A stretch of 64,000 nucleotides of DNA from Hydractinia symbiolongicarpus (lineage: Eukaryota > Cnidaria > Hydrozoa > Anthoathecata > Hydractiniidae), in assembly GCF_029227915.1 (NCBI RefSeq), contig NC_079876.1:8186001-8250000 (forward strand). Reading direction: 5' to 3'. Below the pieces are notes generated by a model. The model did no database searches, was not told the DNA's origin, and saw only the letters and a program-made list of their open reading frames with translations. A program made the translations under genes and the position numbers. Each line of letters begins with the position of its first letter. The first letter of the stretch is position 1. This document shows, one piece after another, positions 11,957 through 21,069 of the stretch.

Positions 11957-12107
11957 TTTTTTTTTGATTTTTTTGATTTGATTTTCTCTTTATTTAACGT
12001 CGATAGATACAATAGTGTTTAAATAACTAATTTAAATCGACAACAAAACGTAAAACAAGGCAAACAGCGATAAGAAATAAGAAAAATAAATAAATAAATA
12101 AGTAAAG
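11957..12107 (-). other. LINE 3' UTR and A-rich tail
   Basis: About 150 nt follow the ORF2 stop. On the minus strand it is AT-rich with a short TTTA tetranucleotide run just after the stop (plus-strand 12,085-12,104, AAATAAATAAATAAATAAG). It ends in an A-rich tail built from ATCAAA-like units and closes with nine A residues next to the satellite ACC. A simple-repeat or A-rich tail is usual for L2/CR1-type LINEs, and it fixes the element's orientation as minus. Confidence 0.85.
11989..11994 (-). promoter_or_regulatory. Candidate polyadenylation signal AATAAA of the LINE
   Basis: TTTATT on the plus strand reads AATAAA on the element strand. It lies about 30 nt upstream of the end of the A-rich tail, at the right spacing for a polyadenylation signal. 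Confidence 0.7.
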
Positions 12108-13946
12108 TTAAAATATGTATGGTATGTCCATGCATATTTTACAGATGCAAACATCACCTTCCCAAAATTTTATTGAGCTACGGAAGGCTTCGAGAGAAGG
12201 AGCATTCTTTGTAGCGTCAGGCACAGATATCCATAGCTTCCCTGCAATATTTGATAAAGTATTTAAGCCATAGTACGTTGTCCGACAAGTTGGTCGCCTG
12301 ATCAAATTAAAGCAACGAAGGTTGTACTTGTTTTCCCTAACAGAAAATATCTCGTTCATATATAGAGGTGACAATCCATTTAAAAATTTGTAAACCTCTT
12401 TCATTAAATTCTGTAAATTGATGATGTGAATATTTTTAACATTACATAAAGATAAAAGTTCATCGTAACTGCCATTTATATCGTCCTGTATGATTCTTAG
12501 ACAACGTTCATGAATACGATTGATTCGATTATTCGCAACTTTTCCACAAAACATCCATACTAAGGGACTGTAAGAAAACTGAGACAAAATAAATGAATTG
12601 AAGAGAAAACGCTTCATCGTGGGTGTCAAAAAGGAAGATATCCTTTGAAGCACGTTGAGTTTCCTACTAGCCTTATTACAGATGTTTTTGACATGCGAAT
12701 GAAAGTTTAGTCTCGAGTCAATCGTAACACCAAGAAGCACTACAGACGATTTACACGCAATTTTCAAATGGTTAAATATCAAACTTTCATCGTGATGACC
12801 TAATACAATATATTGATACTTTTTCAAATTTATTGCTAAGTAATTTTCATAAAACCAATTATTAACTATGACCAAATTAGTAAGCAGTGTTTGTTTTACA
12901 TCTTCTAATGAATTTTTACAAGCATATAAGGTGTTATCATCTGCAAAGTTACAAAGGGATGATTGAATAATGAACCAGAATAAATCGTTTATAGAATAAT
13001 TGAAGAAAGGAGGTCCTAAGATTGATCCTTGTGGAACTCCAACTTGAAGAGGAAGCCATTCGCTAAAAGAAGAATTTATTCTGGTTCTCTGAAAACGATT
13101 TTTCAAGTATGAGTGAATAAATAATAAAGAAGATTCAGAAAAACCATAGGCATGCAGCTTTGCAATAAGCAAATCATGGTTGATAGTATCAAAAGCTTTT
13201 GAAAGGTCCATTAGCACTGCTCCAACTACACCCTTATTATCAAGTGTGCTTTTCCATTGTTCAATCATTCGAATGAGAGCATATTGTGTATTATAACCCT
13301 TTCTGAAGCCTGATAGATGAGGGCTGAGTTTGTCATGCATAAAAGTGTGCATTTGATTAAGAATAATTCTTTCAAAAATCTTTGATAAACAGGGAAGCAA
13401 GCTAACAGGTCTATAGTTCTCCTTATCATTACAGTCATCCTTCTTAAAAACAGGTATAACCTCTGCAAGTTTTAAATCATCAGGAAAAATATTAGACTGT
13501 AAACAAAAATTTATAATATTAGTGAGGATAGGAACAAAGATATGAATAAACTTTTTCAACATAAAAACTGGAAAATCACCACTAACAGAAGATTTCTTTG
13601 CATCCATGTCTTTGATGACTTTGAGAACATCAGGCTGTTCAACCAGCGAAAAATAGAACTTTTCATCATAACCCACATTTTCACTAATTTTCAAAATACT
13701 GATGTGATTAGTATACGAGTGGATTGCATCGTGAATGGTTGCTGTATGTGTATCATCGTTTGGTTTGATTGGTAAATTTTTCGTGATGTTGGTGTAATAT
13801 TCATTGAAGATTTTGCATAATTTTTGTTCGTCGGTGACTATCTTTTCTTTCTCGATTAAGATAATTTTGTTGGTGTTATAACTAACGTTTGAAAACAATG
13901 GCTTGACAGACTTCCAGAACTTTTTATTATCAGTAATGCTTGTCAT
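12108..13946 (-). CDS. ORF2 C-terminal fragment: reverse transcriptase, 612 codons open
   Basis: Starting from the Met at 13,946, which is probably internal to the original ORF2, the frame is open to TAA at 12,108. RT signatures: ENYRPVSLLPCLSKIFE (about 176-192), SGFRKGYNTQYAL (212-224), block A LMDLSKAFD with catalytic Asp247, GVPQGSILGP (303-312), FADD with catalytic Asp336/Asp337, and GVTID (406-410). The C-terminal region has FSYSPLVWMFC, RIHERCLR and a final CICKIC Cys cluster (600-605), as in CR1/L2-like ORF2. The segment after GVPQG reads GPPFFNYSIND where GPLLFNIFIND is typical, suggesting some decay. No RNase H domain follows. The catalytic residues are intact, but the protein is cut off from its endonuclease by the two upstream lesions. 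It is a fragment of a dead gene, not an independent gene. Confidence 0.92.
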   Translation of the reverse strand: MTSITDNKKFWKSVKPLFSNVSYNTNKIILIEKEKIVTDEQKLCKIFNEYYTNITKNLPIKPNDDTHTATIHDAIHSYTNHISILKISENVGYDEKFYFSLVEQPDVLKVIKDMDAKKSSVSGDFPVFMLKKFIHIFVPILTNIINFCLQSNIFPDDLKLAEVIPVFKKDDCNDKENYRPVSLLPCLSKIFERIILNQMHTFMHDKLSPHLSGFRKGYNTQYALIRMIEQWKSTLDNKGVVGAVLMDLSKAFDTINHDLLIAKLHAYGFSESSLLFIHSYLKNRFQRTRINSSFSEWLPLQVGVPQGSILGPPFFNYSINDLFWFIIQSSLCNFADDNTLYACKNSLEDVKQTLLTNLVIVNNWFYENYLAINLKKYQYIVLGHHDESLIFNHLKIACKSSVVLLGVTIDSRLNFHSHVKNICNKASRKLNVLQRISSFLTPTMKRFLFNSFILSQFSYSPLVWMFCGKVANNRINRIHERCLRIIQDDINGSYDELLSLCNVKNIHIINLQNLMKEVYKFLNGLSPLYMNEIFSVRENKYNLRCFNLIRRPTCRTTYYGLNTLSNIAGKLWISVPDATKNAPSLEAFRSSIKFWEGDVCICKICMDIPYIF

Positions 13947-13982
13947 ACGTAAACCCTTGAAATACGAACGTCTGGTTTTTCG

Positions 13983-14456
13983 TTATAAGGAAACACAGTA
14001 GTTTCTCTGTCTAGTGAAGTTGGACCAATTTTCTTTTGATCGTGATTTGTTATATATGCGACGAAGTTTGGATCTGTGCATGATAGCTTTGCGAAGCTCC
14101 TTGGTGATAAAAGGTGCGTTATTGAATCTTAGTATTTTCTTTTTCAATGGTGCAAAATGGTTTAGCGTAGACGTGATGCATAAATTGAATTGGTTAAAGT
14201 CGTAATTGTTCTCAAGTAATTTCAAAAAGTTCATTGATAATGTTCTTTCAAAATCAAAGTAGTCAATTTTGTTGTAATTTCTGTAGTGTTTCACAATTGG
14301 GTCGCCTTTAATCACGTTCATTCTCATCACACTTCCAACAAATAAATGCCAATCTGATATGCCAGTTTCGATTGTTACACTATTTTTAAAGAAATTTGGT
14401 TGATTTGTTAATATGTGATCAATGCAAGAAGGCGAAGTACTTGACTTAAAGCAGGT
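13983..14456 (-). pseudogene. ORF2 middle fragment: end of endonuclease and linker to RT
   Basis: This is the continuation of ORF2 in the shifted frame. It begins with the PTCFKSSTSPSCIDHILTN segment and the ETGISDWH segment, both standard for the end of this endonuclease family in CR1-like elements. It then runs through a basic linker (KKKILRFNNAPFITKELRKA, then RQRNYCVSL) to a TAA at 13,983-13,985. The first Met in this stretch is at 14,330, but that is not a real start. The TAA is in frame with the RT fragment, so one base substitution is enough to explain it. Confidence 0.85.
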
Positions 14457-14959
14457 TGGTGATTTATTAGTCTATGGAGGTTGTATGTTAAAATGAAGTT
14501 ATCGAAATCTGTGTCACTTATTTTCATGTTTAAATCACCCATAATTATCATGTTTTCGTGATAGTTGAGATGTGAAATCAATACATTTGCGATTTGAGTT
14601 AAAAAGTAGTAATTTTTTTGTAACGGTGGTTTATATGCACCGATTAAAAGCCATTTGCGTTTTCGAAGATTTATTTCGACAACTAAAACTTCGATATCAT
14701 CCGGTAAAGTATATTTTCGCAACACTTTGAAGGGAATATTTTCATTTATATAGAGTAAAATACCGCCACCATGTCCATTTCTATCTTTCCTCAGAATTGC
14801 GTAATTATCTAACTTAAATTGAGCATCAGTGAACGATTCATCTATTTTCGTTTCAGTTAGAAGCAGAACATCAATATTGTGCTTGAAAGTTAAATCAATT
14901 GCTTCGAACTTGTTTCGCAACGAGTTTACGTTCAAATGACCGACTATCAAGTTACACAT
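14408..14959 (-). pseudogene. ORF2 N-terminal fragment: AP-like endonuclease (EEP family), truncated by frameshift
   Basis: An open frame of 183 codons, of which the first 168 are genuine. Endonuclease motifs in order: HLNVNSLRNK with Asn10, LTETKID with metal-binding Glu36, RNGHGGG at about 60-66, GAYKPP with Tyr109, and GDLN with Asp142 and Asn144. The last 15 codons, after about 14,456, are out of frame and unrelated to the family. The missing end of the domain, including SDWH with the expected catalytic His (14,346-14,357), lies in the next frame. The start Met is the first in the frame after the ORF1 stop and directly precedes the domain. Confidence 0.88.
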
Positions 14960-15061
14960 GTTACTGCGACGTAGAGTGAAAATATCATATGTTGAATCAA
15001 AAGTATCTGAGGCAGTGTTCGGTGGATCTGTGTCGTAAATTTCGACAGGTTTTTTGTGTCA
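14960..15061 (-). other. ORF1-ORF2 junction: TGA followed by 33 open codons in the same frame
   Basis: ORF1 ends at TGA (15,059-15,061). The 99 nt to the ORF2 ATG at 14,959 contain no stop in that frame, and ORF1 and ORF2 lie in the same frame. So either ORF2 is translated by reinitiation, or the TGA is read through, or the TGA is a mutation in a formerly fused ORF. The intervening codons read as a plausible acidic linker ending in LRRSN just before MCNLIVGHLN. Confidence 0.75.
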
Positions 15062-16141
15062 ATCCTCAATCATCTGTAGAAAGTTCCGAGACAATATTGA
15101 AGTCCCTTTCATATTTAGGTGAAGGCGACTTCTATTCAAATGCAAGTCGGGGTTTATATTATCATTATTGATAAAGCCGATGTTTCTTTGTTCGCAAAGA
15201 TGAGCGAGAGATTTGTTGACTGCCATCACCTTTTCATTTAGTCTGTCTTTTCGTTGAATTATGCCCGATATCATTACATTATTTTCACCAGATTTCAATT
15301 TAATAGCCAATTTTACTATGTTTTGAGCAATTTGGTCGGTTTCGATTCTATTAAGATCGTTAGTGCCACAATGAATAATAATGTTATCGGGAGACATGTT
15401 CGTAGTTGGTATTGCGTAACTTTCCATGCATTTAGTCGTGGCTCCAGAGAAGGATTTCACTATAATCTTGTTCTCGTTTGAAGAAAGTTTCCAGCCCTTC
15501 ACTTCTTTTACAATCGAGTCTCCAATTATTTGCGTAACTTTAGATTTTTTGTCAGATCTCCTTCGCGGCGTTTTATGCGGCACTTCGTTGGCAACACTAT
15601 TTACATCATCCATTTTTTCTTCAATGGGCAAGTTTTCAAAGCGATTTGCGTGAATAAAGGAACTCTGTTTAATGATTTTTGCCTTAACGGTGTCCTTGGG
15701 AATTGTAAAATTCTCGTTTGTTTCGCAAGATTTTAATTTGTTGAAGCTATGAGAGTTATGTAGTATGTCGTCACGCGTTGATGATTTCGTCGCTAATAAC
15801 ATTTGTATCATTTCATTTTTGGCATTTACTTCCTTTTCCAAAAATAAAATCCTTTCCTCCAACACACTAAACATTTTATTACTATCCCATTCAGTAGAAA
15901 CGTGACGGTTTGACAGAGCAACATTTTTAACACATTCATCAAGGTAGTTTTTAAGATCGTGTATTAGCTCACCTTTCATTTTTTGTAAGTTGATGTTTGA
16001 ATACATGCGGTCTATAAACGATTCATCACTTTCTTTAACTCCATTTCTTTCAAGAATTATAGGAATATCTGAAGTCGAGCTAATTTTACGAAGTGGTGTA
16101 TCAATGAATTCTACAATTGGTGTATTAGTTAAATTTTCCAT
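15059..16141 (-). CDS. LINE ORF1: coiled-coil protein with SGNH-hydrolase (esterase-like) domain, 360 aa
   Basis: I choose the ATG at 16,141 because the open frame upstream of it (to 16,252) is satellite sequence. Residues about 91-119 (VLEERILFLEKEVNAKNEMI region) look like a coiled coil, which in LINE ORF1 proteins usually drives multimerisation. From about 203 to the end there is an SGNH-type fold: GDS at 207-209 (nucleophile Ser, block I), SFSGATT near 230-236 (Gly of block II), GTND at 259-262 (block III Asn), and RLHLN with the candidate catalytic His near 341. The Asp usually three residues before that His is Ser here. In CR1-like elements such ORF1 proteins are thought to bind element RNA or to help retrotransposition through the esterase; that role is inferred. 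The frame is intact to a TGA at 15,059-15,061, and ORF2 continues in the same frame. I see no zinc knuckle. Confidence 0.85.
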   Translation of the reverse strand: MENLTNTPIVEFIDTPLRKISSTSDIPIILERNGVKESDESFIDRMYSNINLQKMKGELIHDLKNYLDECVKNVALSNRHVSTEWDSNKMFSVLEERILFLEKEVNAKNEMIQMLLATKSSTRDDILHNSHSFNKLKSCETNENFTIPKDTVKAKIIKQSSFIHANRFENLPIEEKMDDVNSVANEVPHKTPRRRSDKKSKVTQIIGDSIVKEVKGWKLSSNENKIIVKSFSGATTKCMESYAIPTTNMSPDNIIIHCGTNDLNRIETDQIAQNIVKLAIKLKSGENNVMISGIIQRKDRLNEKVMAVNKSLAHLCEQRNIGFINNDNINPDLHLNRSRLHLNMKGTSILSRNFLQMIED

Positions 16142-16148
16142 GCTGCTA

Positions 16149-16169
16149 ATTAAACTTCTTTTATTCAGC
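16149..16169 (+). repeat. 21-bp satellite fragment patched at the LINE 5' junction
   Basis: These 21 bases match the satellite segment that normally follows GCCGGCG (ATTAAACTTC...TTCAGC), in the array's orientation. Here they sit between the LINE 5' end and the A7 run at 16,170, whereas in an intact monomer this segment lies some 55-60 bp upstream of that A7 run. The patch is therefore a displaced copy, not a simple flank. A template switch of the reverse transcriptase or repair polymerase at the 5' end would produce it. So would a long target duplication with an internal deletion. Confidence 0.85.
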
Positions 16170-18143
16170 AAAAAAATAATATAAAAAATCGTTCGGGAAA
16201 TGAGTTTACTCCCTGGGTACTTTCTTTGTATACTTTTGACTATACGGGCCAAGCCCGGGATTTACGGGAAATCGCGGGTTTTCGTTTGCCGGCGATTAAA
16301 CTTCTTTTATTCAGCGTCTCACCAAAAATGAAAACATTTTTAAAAACTACAAGTCTTATGCGTTTTAGTGGTGAAAAAATAAATTAAAAAATCGTTCTGG
16401 AAATGAGTTTACTCACAGGGTACTTTCTTTGTATACATTCGACTATACGGGCCAAGCCCGGGATTGACGGGAAATCGCGGGTTTTCGTTTTCCGGCGATT
16501 AAACCTCTTTCATTAAGCGTCTCATCAAAAATGAAAACATTTTTGAAAACTACAAGTCTCATGCGTTTTAGTGGTGAAAAAAAAATTTAAAAAATCGTTC
16601 GGGAAATGAGTTTAGTCCCTGGGTACTTTCTTTGTATACATTCGACTATACGGGCCAAGCCCCGGATTTACGGGAAAACGCGGGATTTCGTTTGCCGGCG
16701 ATGAAACCTCTTTCATTAAGCGTCTCATCAAAAATGAAAACATTCTTGAAAACTACAAGTCTCATGCGTTTTAGTGGTGAAAAAATAATTTAAAAAATCG
16801 TTCGGGAAATGAGTTTACTCCCTGGGTACTTTCTTTGTATACTTTTGACTATACGGGCCGAGTTCGGGATTTACGGGAAATCGCGGATTTTCGTTTGCCG
16901 GCGATTAAACTGCTTTTATTCAGCGTCTCATCAAAAATGAAAACATTTTTGAAAACTACAAGTCTCATGCGTTTTAGTGGTGAAAAAATAATTTAAAAAA
17001 TCGTTCAGGAAATGAGTTTACTCCCTGGGTACTTTCTTTGTATACTTTTGACTATACGGGCCAAGCCAGGATTTACGGGAAATCGCGGGTTTTCGTTTGC
17101 CGGCGATTAAACTTCTTTTATTCAGCGTCTCATCAAAAATGAAAACATTTTTAAAAACTACAAGTCTCATGGGCTTTAGTGGTGAAAAAATAATTTAAAA
17201 AATCGTTCTAGAAATGAGTTGACTTACAGGGTACTTTCTTTGTATTCATTCGACTATACGTGCCAAGCCCGGGATTTACGGGAAATCGCGGGTTTTCGTT
17301 TGCCGGCTATTAAACTTCTTTTATTCAACGTCTCATCAAAAATGAAAACATTTTTGAAAACTACAAGTCTCATGCGTTTTAGTGGTAAAAAAATAATTTA
17401 AAAAATCGTTCGGGAAATGAGTTCACTCCCTGGGTACTTTCTTTGTATACATTCGACTATACGGGCCAAGCCCGGGATTTACGGGAAACCGCGGGTTTTC
17501 GTTTTCCGGCGATTAAACCTCTTTCATTAAGCGTCTCATCAAAAATGAAAACATTTTTGAAAACTACAAGTCTCGTGCGTTTTAGTGGTGAAAAAAAAAT
17601 TTAAAAAATCGTTCGGGAAATGAGTTTAATCCCTGGGTACTTTCTTTGTATACATTCGACTATACGGGCCAAGCCCCGGATTTACGGGAAAACGCGGGAT
17701 TTCGTTTGCCGGCGATTAAACCTCTTTCATTAAGCGTCTCATCAAAAATGAAAACACTTTTGAAAACTACAAGTCTCATGCGTTTTAGTGGTGAAAAAAT
17801 AATTTAAAAAATCGTTCGGGAAATGAGTTTACTCCCTGGCTACTTTCTTTGTATACTTTTGACTATACGAGCCGAGTCCGGGATTTACGGGAAATCGCGG
17901 ATTTTCGTTTGCCGGCGATTAAACTTCTTTTATTCAGAGTCTCATCAAAAATGAAAACATTTTTAAAAACTACAAGTCTTATGCGTTTTAGTGGTGAAAA
18001 AATAATTTAAAAAATCGTTCCGGAAATGAGTTTACTCACAGGGTACTTTCTTTGTATACATTCGACTATACGGGCCAAGCCCGGGATTTACGGGAAATCG
18101 CGGGTTTTCGTTCTCCGGCGATTAAACCTCTTTCATTAAGCGT
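16170..18143 (+). repeat. Satellite domain right of the LINE
   Basis: About ten monomers, related in subtype to 8.3-11.6 kb: they share CATGGGCTTTAGTGG (near 17,169), the TTCTAG change (17,207), GTTTTCCGGCG and CTCTTTCATTAAGCG. Many carry ACATTCGACTATACGGGCC instead of ACTTTTGACTATACGGGCC. No clean HOR copy is visible within it. Confidence 0.75.
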
Positions 18144-20581
18144 CTCATCAAAAATGAAAACATTTTTGAAAACTACAAGTCTCATGCGTTTTAGTGGTGA
18201 AAAAAAAATTTAAAAAATCGTTCGGGAAATGAGTTTACTCCCTGGGTACTTTCTTTGTATGCATTCGACTATACGGGCCAAGCCCCGGATTTACGGTAAA
18301 ACGCGGGATTTCGTTTGCCGGCGATTAAACCTCTTTCATTAAGCGTCTCATCAAAAATGAAAACACTTTTGAAAACTACAAGTCTCATGCGTTTTAGTGG
18401 TGAAAAAATAATTTAAAAAATCGTTCGGGAAATGAGTTTACTCCCTGGGTACTTTCTTTGTATACTTTTGACTATACGGGCCGAGTCCGGGATTTACGGG
18501 AAATCGCGGATTTTCGTTTGGCGGCGATTAAACTTCTTTTATTCAGCGTCTCATCGAAAATGAAAACATTTTTAAAAACTACAAGTCTTATGCGTTTTAG
18601 TGGTGAAAAAATAATTTAAAAAATCGTTCTGGAAATGAGTTTACTCACAGGGTACTTTCTTTGTATACTTTTGACTATACGGGCCGAGTCCGGGGTTTTA
18701 ACGATAATCGCGGGTTTTCGTTTGCCGGCGATTAAACTTCTTTCATTAAGCGTCTCATCAAAAATGAAAACACTTTTGAAAACTACAAGTCTCATGCGTT
18801 TTAGTGGTGAAAAAATAATTTAAAAAATCGTTCGGGAAATGAGTTTACTCCCTGGGTACTTTCTTTGTATACTTTTGACTATACGGGCCAAGCCCGGGAT
18901 TTACGGGAAATGGCGGGTTTTCGTTTGCTGGCGATTAAACTTCTTTTATTCAGCGTCTCATCAAAAATGAAAACATTTTTGAAAACTACAAGTCTCATGC
19001 GTTTTAGTGGTGAAAAAATAATTTAAAAAATCGTTCGGGAAATGAGTTTACTCCCTGGGTACTTTCGTTGTATACTTTTGACTATACGGGCCGAGTCCGG
19101 TATTTACGGGAAATCGTGGATTTTCGTTTGCCGGCGATTAAACTACTTTTATTCAGTGTCTCATCAAAAATGAAAACATTTTTAAAAACTACAAGTCTTA
19201 TGCGTTTTAGTGGTGAAAAAATAATTTAAAAAATCGTTCTGGAAATGAGTTTACTCACAGGGTACTTTCTTTGTATACTTTTGACTATACGGGCCGAGTC
19301 CAGGGTTTACGGGAAATCGCGGGTTTTCGTTTGCCGGCGATTAAACTTCTTTTATTCAGCGTCTCATCAAAAATGAAAACATTTTTGAAAACTACAAGTC
19401 TCATGCGTTTTAGTGGTGAAAAAAAAATTTAAAAAATCGTTCGGGAAATGAGTTTACTCCCTGGGTACTTTCTTTGTATGCATTCGACTATACGGGCCAA
19501 GCCCCGGATTTACGGTAAAACGCGGGATTTCGTTTGCCGGCGATTAAACCTCTTTCATTAAGCGTCTCATCAAAAATGAAAACACTTTTGAAAACTACAA
19601 GTCTCATGCGTTTTAGTGGTGAAAAAATAATTTAAAAAATCGTTCGGGAAATGAGTTTACTCCCTGGGTACTTTCTTTGTATACTTTTGACTATACGGGC
19701 CGAGTCCGGGATTTACGGGAAATCGCGGATTTTCGTTTGGCGGCGATTAAACTTCTTTTATTCAGCGTCTCATCGAAAATGAAAACATTTTTAAAAACTA
19801 CAAGTCTTATGCGTTTTAGTGGTGAAAAAATAATTTAAAAAATCGTTCTGGAAATGAGTTTACTCACAGGGTACTTTCTTTGTATACTTTTGACTATACG
19901 GGCCGAGTCCGGGGTTTTAACGATAATCGCGGGTTTTCGTTTGCCGGCGATTAAACTTCTTTCATTAAGCGTCTCATCAAAAATGAAAACACTTTTGAAA
20001 ACTACAAGTCTCATGCGTTTTAGTGGTGAAAAAATAATTTAAAAAATCGTTCGGGAAATGAGTTTACTCCCTGGGTACTTTCTTTGTATACTTTTGACTA
20101 TACGGGCCAAGCCCGGGATTTACGGGAAATGGCGGGTTTTCGTTTGCTGGCGATTAAACTTCTTTTATTCAGCGTCTCATCAAAAATGAAAACATTTTTG
20201 AAAACTACAAGTCTCATGCGTTTTAGTGGTGAAAAAATAATTTAAAAAATCGTTCGGGAAATGAGTTTACTCCCTGGGTACTTTCGTTGTATACTTTTGA
20301 CTATACGGGCCGAGTCCGGTATTTACGGGAAATCGTGGATTTTCGTTTGCCGGCGATTAAACTACTTTTATTCAGTGTCTCATCAAAAATGAAAACATTT
20401 TTAAAAACTACAAGTCTTATGCGTTTTAGTGGTGAAAAAATAATTTAAAAAATCGTTCTGGAAATGAGTTTACTCACAGGGTACTTTCTTTGTATACTTT
20501 TGACTATACGGGCCGAGTCCAGGGTTTACGGGAAATCGCGGGTTTTCGTTTGCCGGCGATTAAACTTCTTTTATTCAGCGT
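18144..20581 (+). repeat. 6-mer higher-order repeat, two tandem copies (1,219 bp each)
   Basis: Copies are about 18,144-19,362 and 19,363-20,581. Shared rare changes at an offset of 1,219 bp: TTGTATGCATTCG (18,261/19,480), ACGGTAAAACGCG, GTTTGGCGGCG, CTCATCGAAAATG, GGGGTTTTAACGATAATCG, and CTTTCGTTGTATAC with CCGGTATTTACGG. The copies look nearly identical, pointing to a recent duplication of the whole six-monomer block. Confidence 0.88.
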
Positions 20582-21069
20582 CTCATCAAAAATGAAAACA
20601 TTTTTAAAAACTACAAGTCTCATGCGTTGTAGTGGTGAAAAAATAATTTAAAAAATCGTTCGGGAAATGAGTTTACTCCCTGGGTACTTTCTTTGTATAC
20701 TTTTGACTATACGGGCCAAGCCCGGGATTTACGGGAAATCGCGGGTTTTCGTTTGCTGGCGATTAAACTTCTTTTATTCAGCGTCTCATCAAAAATGAAA
20801 ACATTTTTAAAAACTACAAGTCTTATGCGTTTTAGTGGTGAAAAAATAATTTAAAAAATCGTTCTGGAAATGAGTTTACTCACAGGGTACTTTCTTTGTA
20901 TACTTTTGACTATACGGGCCGAGTCCGGGGTTTTAACGAAAATCGCGGGTTTTCGTTTGCCGGCGATTAAACTTCTTTCATTAAGCGTCTCATCAAAAAT
21001 GAAAACATTTTTGAAAACTACAAGTCTCATGCGTTTTAGTGGTTAAAAAAAAATTTAAAAAATCGTTCG
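20582..21069 (+). repeat. Satellite monomers between the 6-mer and 5-mer domains
   Basis: About two and a half monomers. One has GCGTTGTAGTGG (20,626) and another GGGGTTTTAACGAAAATCG (20,928), a relative of the GATAATCG form in the preceding 6-mer. Confidence 0.7.

Larger units (their letters stand above)
12108..14959 (-). pseudogene. LINE ORF2 (AP-endonuclease plus reverse transcriptase), disrupted
   Basis: ORF2 would be about 950 aa if intact, normal for CR1/L2-type elements. It nicks target DNA and reverse-transcribes element RNA at the nick (target-primed reverse transcription). It starts at the ATG at 14,959, just before the conserved HLNVNSLRNK of the endonuclease. Two lesions break it. 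First, one base is lost (or a -1 shift occurs) at about 14,456: the frame runs into a stop at 14,408, while the conserved end of the endonuclease (PTCFKS, IDHILTN, SDWH) continues in the next frame. Second, an in-frame TAA at 13,983-13,985 lies in the linker between endonuclease and RT. The RT half downstream is open for 612 codons from its first Met. This copy cannot make an active ORF2 protein, although its domains are otherwise well preserved, so it decayed fairly recently. Confidence 0.92.
11957..16148 (-). mobile_element. Non-LTR retrotransposon (LINE, CR1/L2-like group) inserted in the satellite
   Basis: A single 4.2-kb non-satellite insert on the minus strand. Order 5' to 3': ORF1 with a coiled coil and SGNH-hydrolase domain, ORF2 with an AP-like endonuclease, reverse transcriptase and a C-terminal Cys motif, a short 3' UTR with AATAAA, and an A-rich tail. 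EN plus RT with no RNase H, integrase or LTR defines an APE-type LINE. An esterase-like domain in ORF1 is known from CR1/L2-related clades, so I place it in that group; the exact clade (CR1, L2, Daphne, Rex1) cannot be settled by eye. It is near full length at the coding level, but only 7 nt precede the ORF1 ATG, so a 5' truncation cannot be excluded. Two lesions in ORF2 make it non-autonomous. It is the only element in the window. Confidence 0.95.

Noticed and set aside
12085-12104. Microsatellite locus (TAAA)n
   Set aside because: Only about four to five repeat units within the LINE 3' UTR; better described as part of the element.
13542-13775. Plus-strand and alternative-frame open frames inside the LINE (13,542-13,775; 14,014-14,205; 15,254-15,653; 13,265-13,468 on minus)
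   Set aside because: All lie opposite or out of frame with the recognisable ORF1, endonuclease and RT domains; no family resemblance seen.
11957-16148. LTR retrotransposon or retrovirus
   Set aside because: No LTRs, no protease, RNase H or integrase motif, no primer-binding site; an AP-endonuclease precedes the RT and the 3' end is an A-rich tail.
16149-16176. A classical target-site duplication flanking the LINE
   Set aside because: The bases next to the left and right ends do not match each other. The only repeated sequence is the displaced 21-bp patch, and the interrupted monomer is complete without any duplication.
15059-16252. Starting ORF1 at 16,252
   Set aside because: The first 37 codons of that frame are satellite and junction sequence; the ATG at 16,141 is the first one inside the element.
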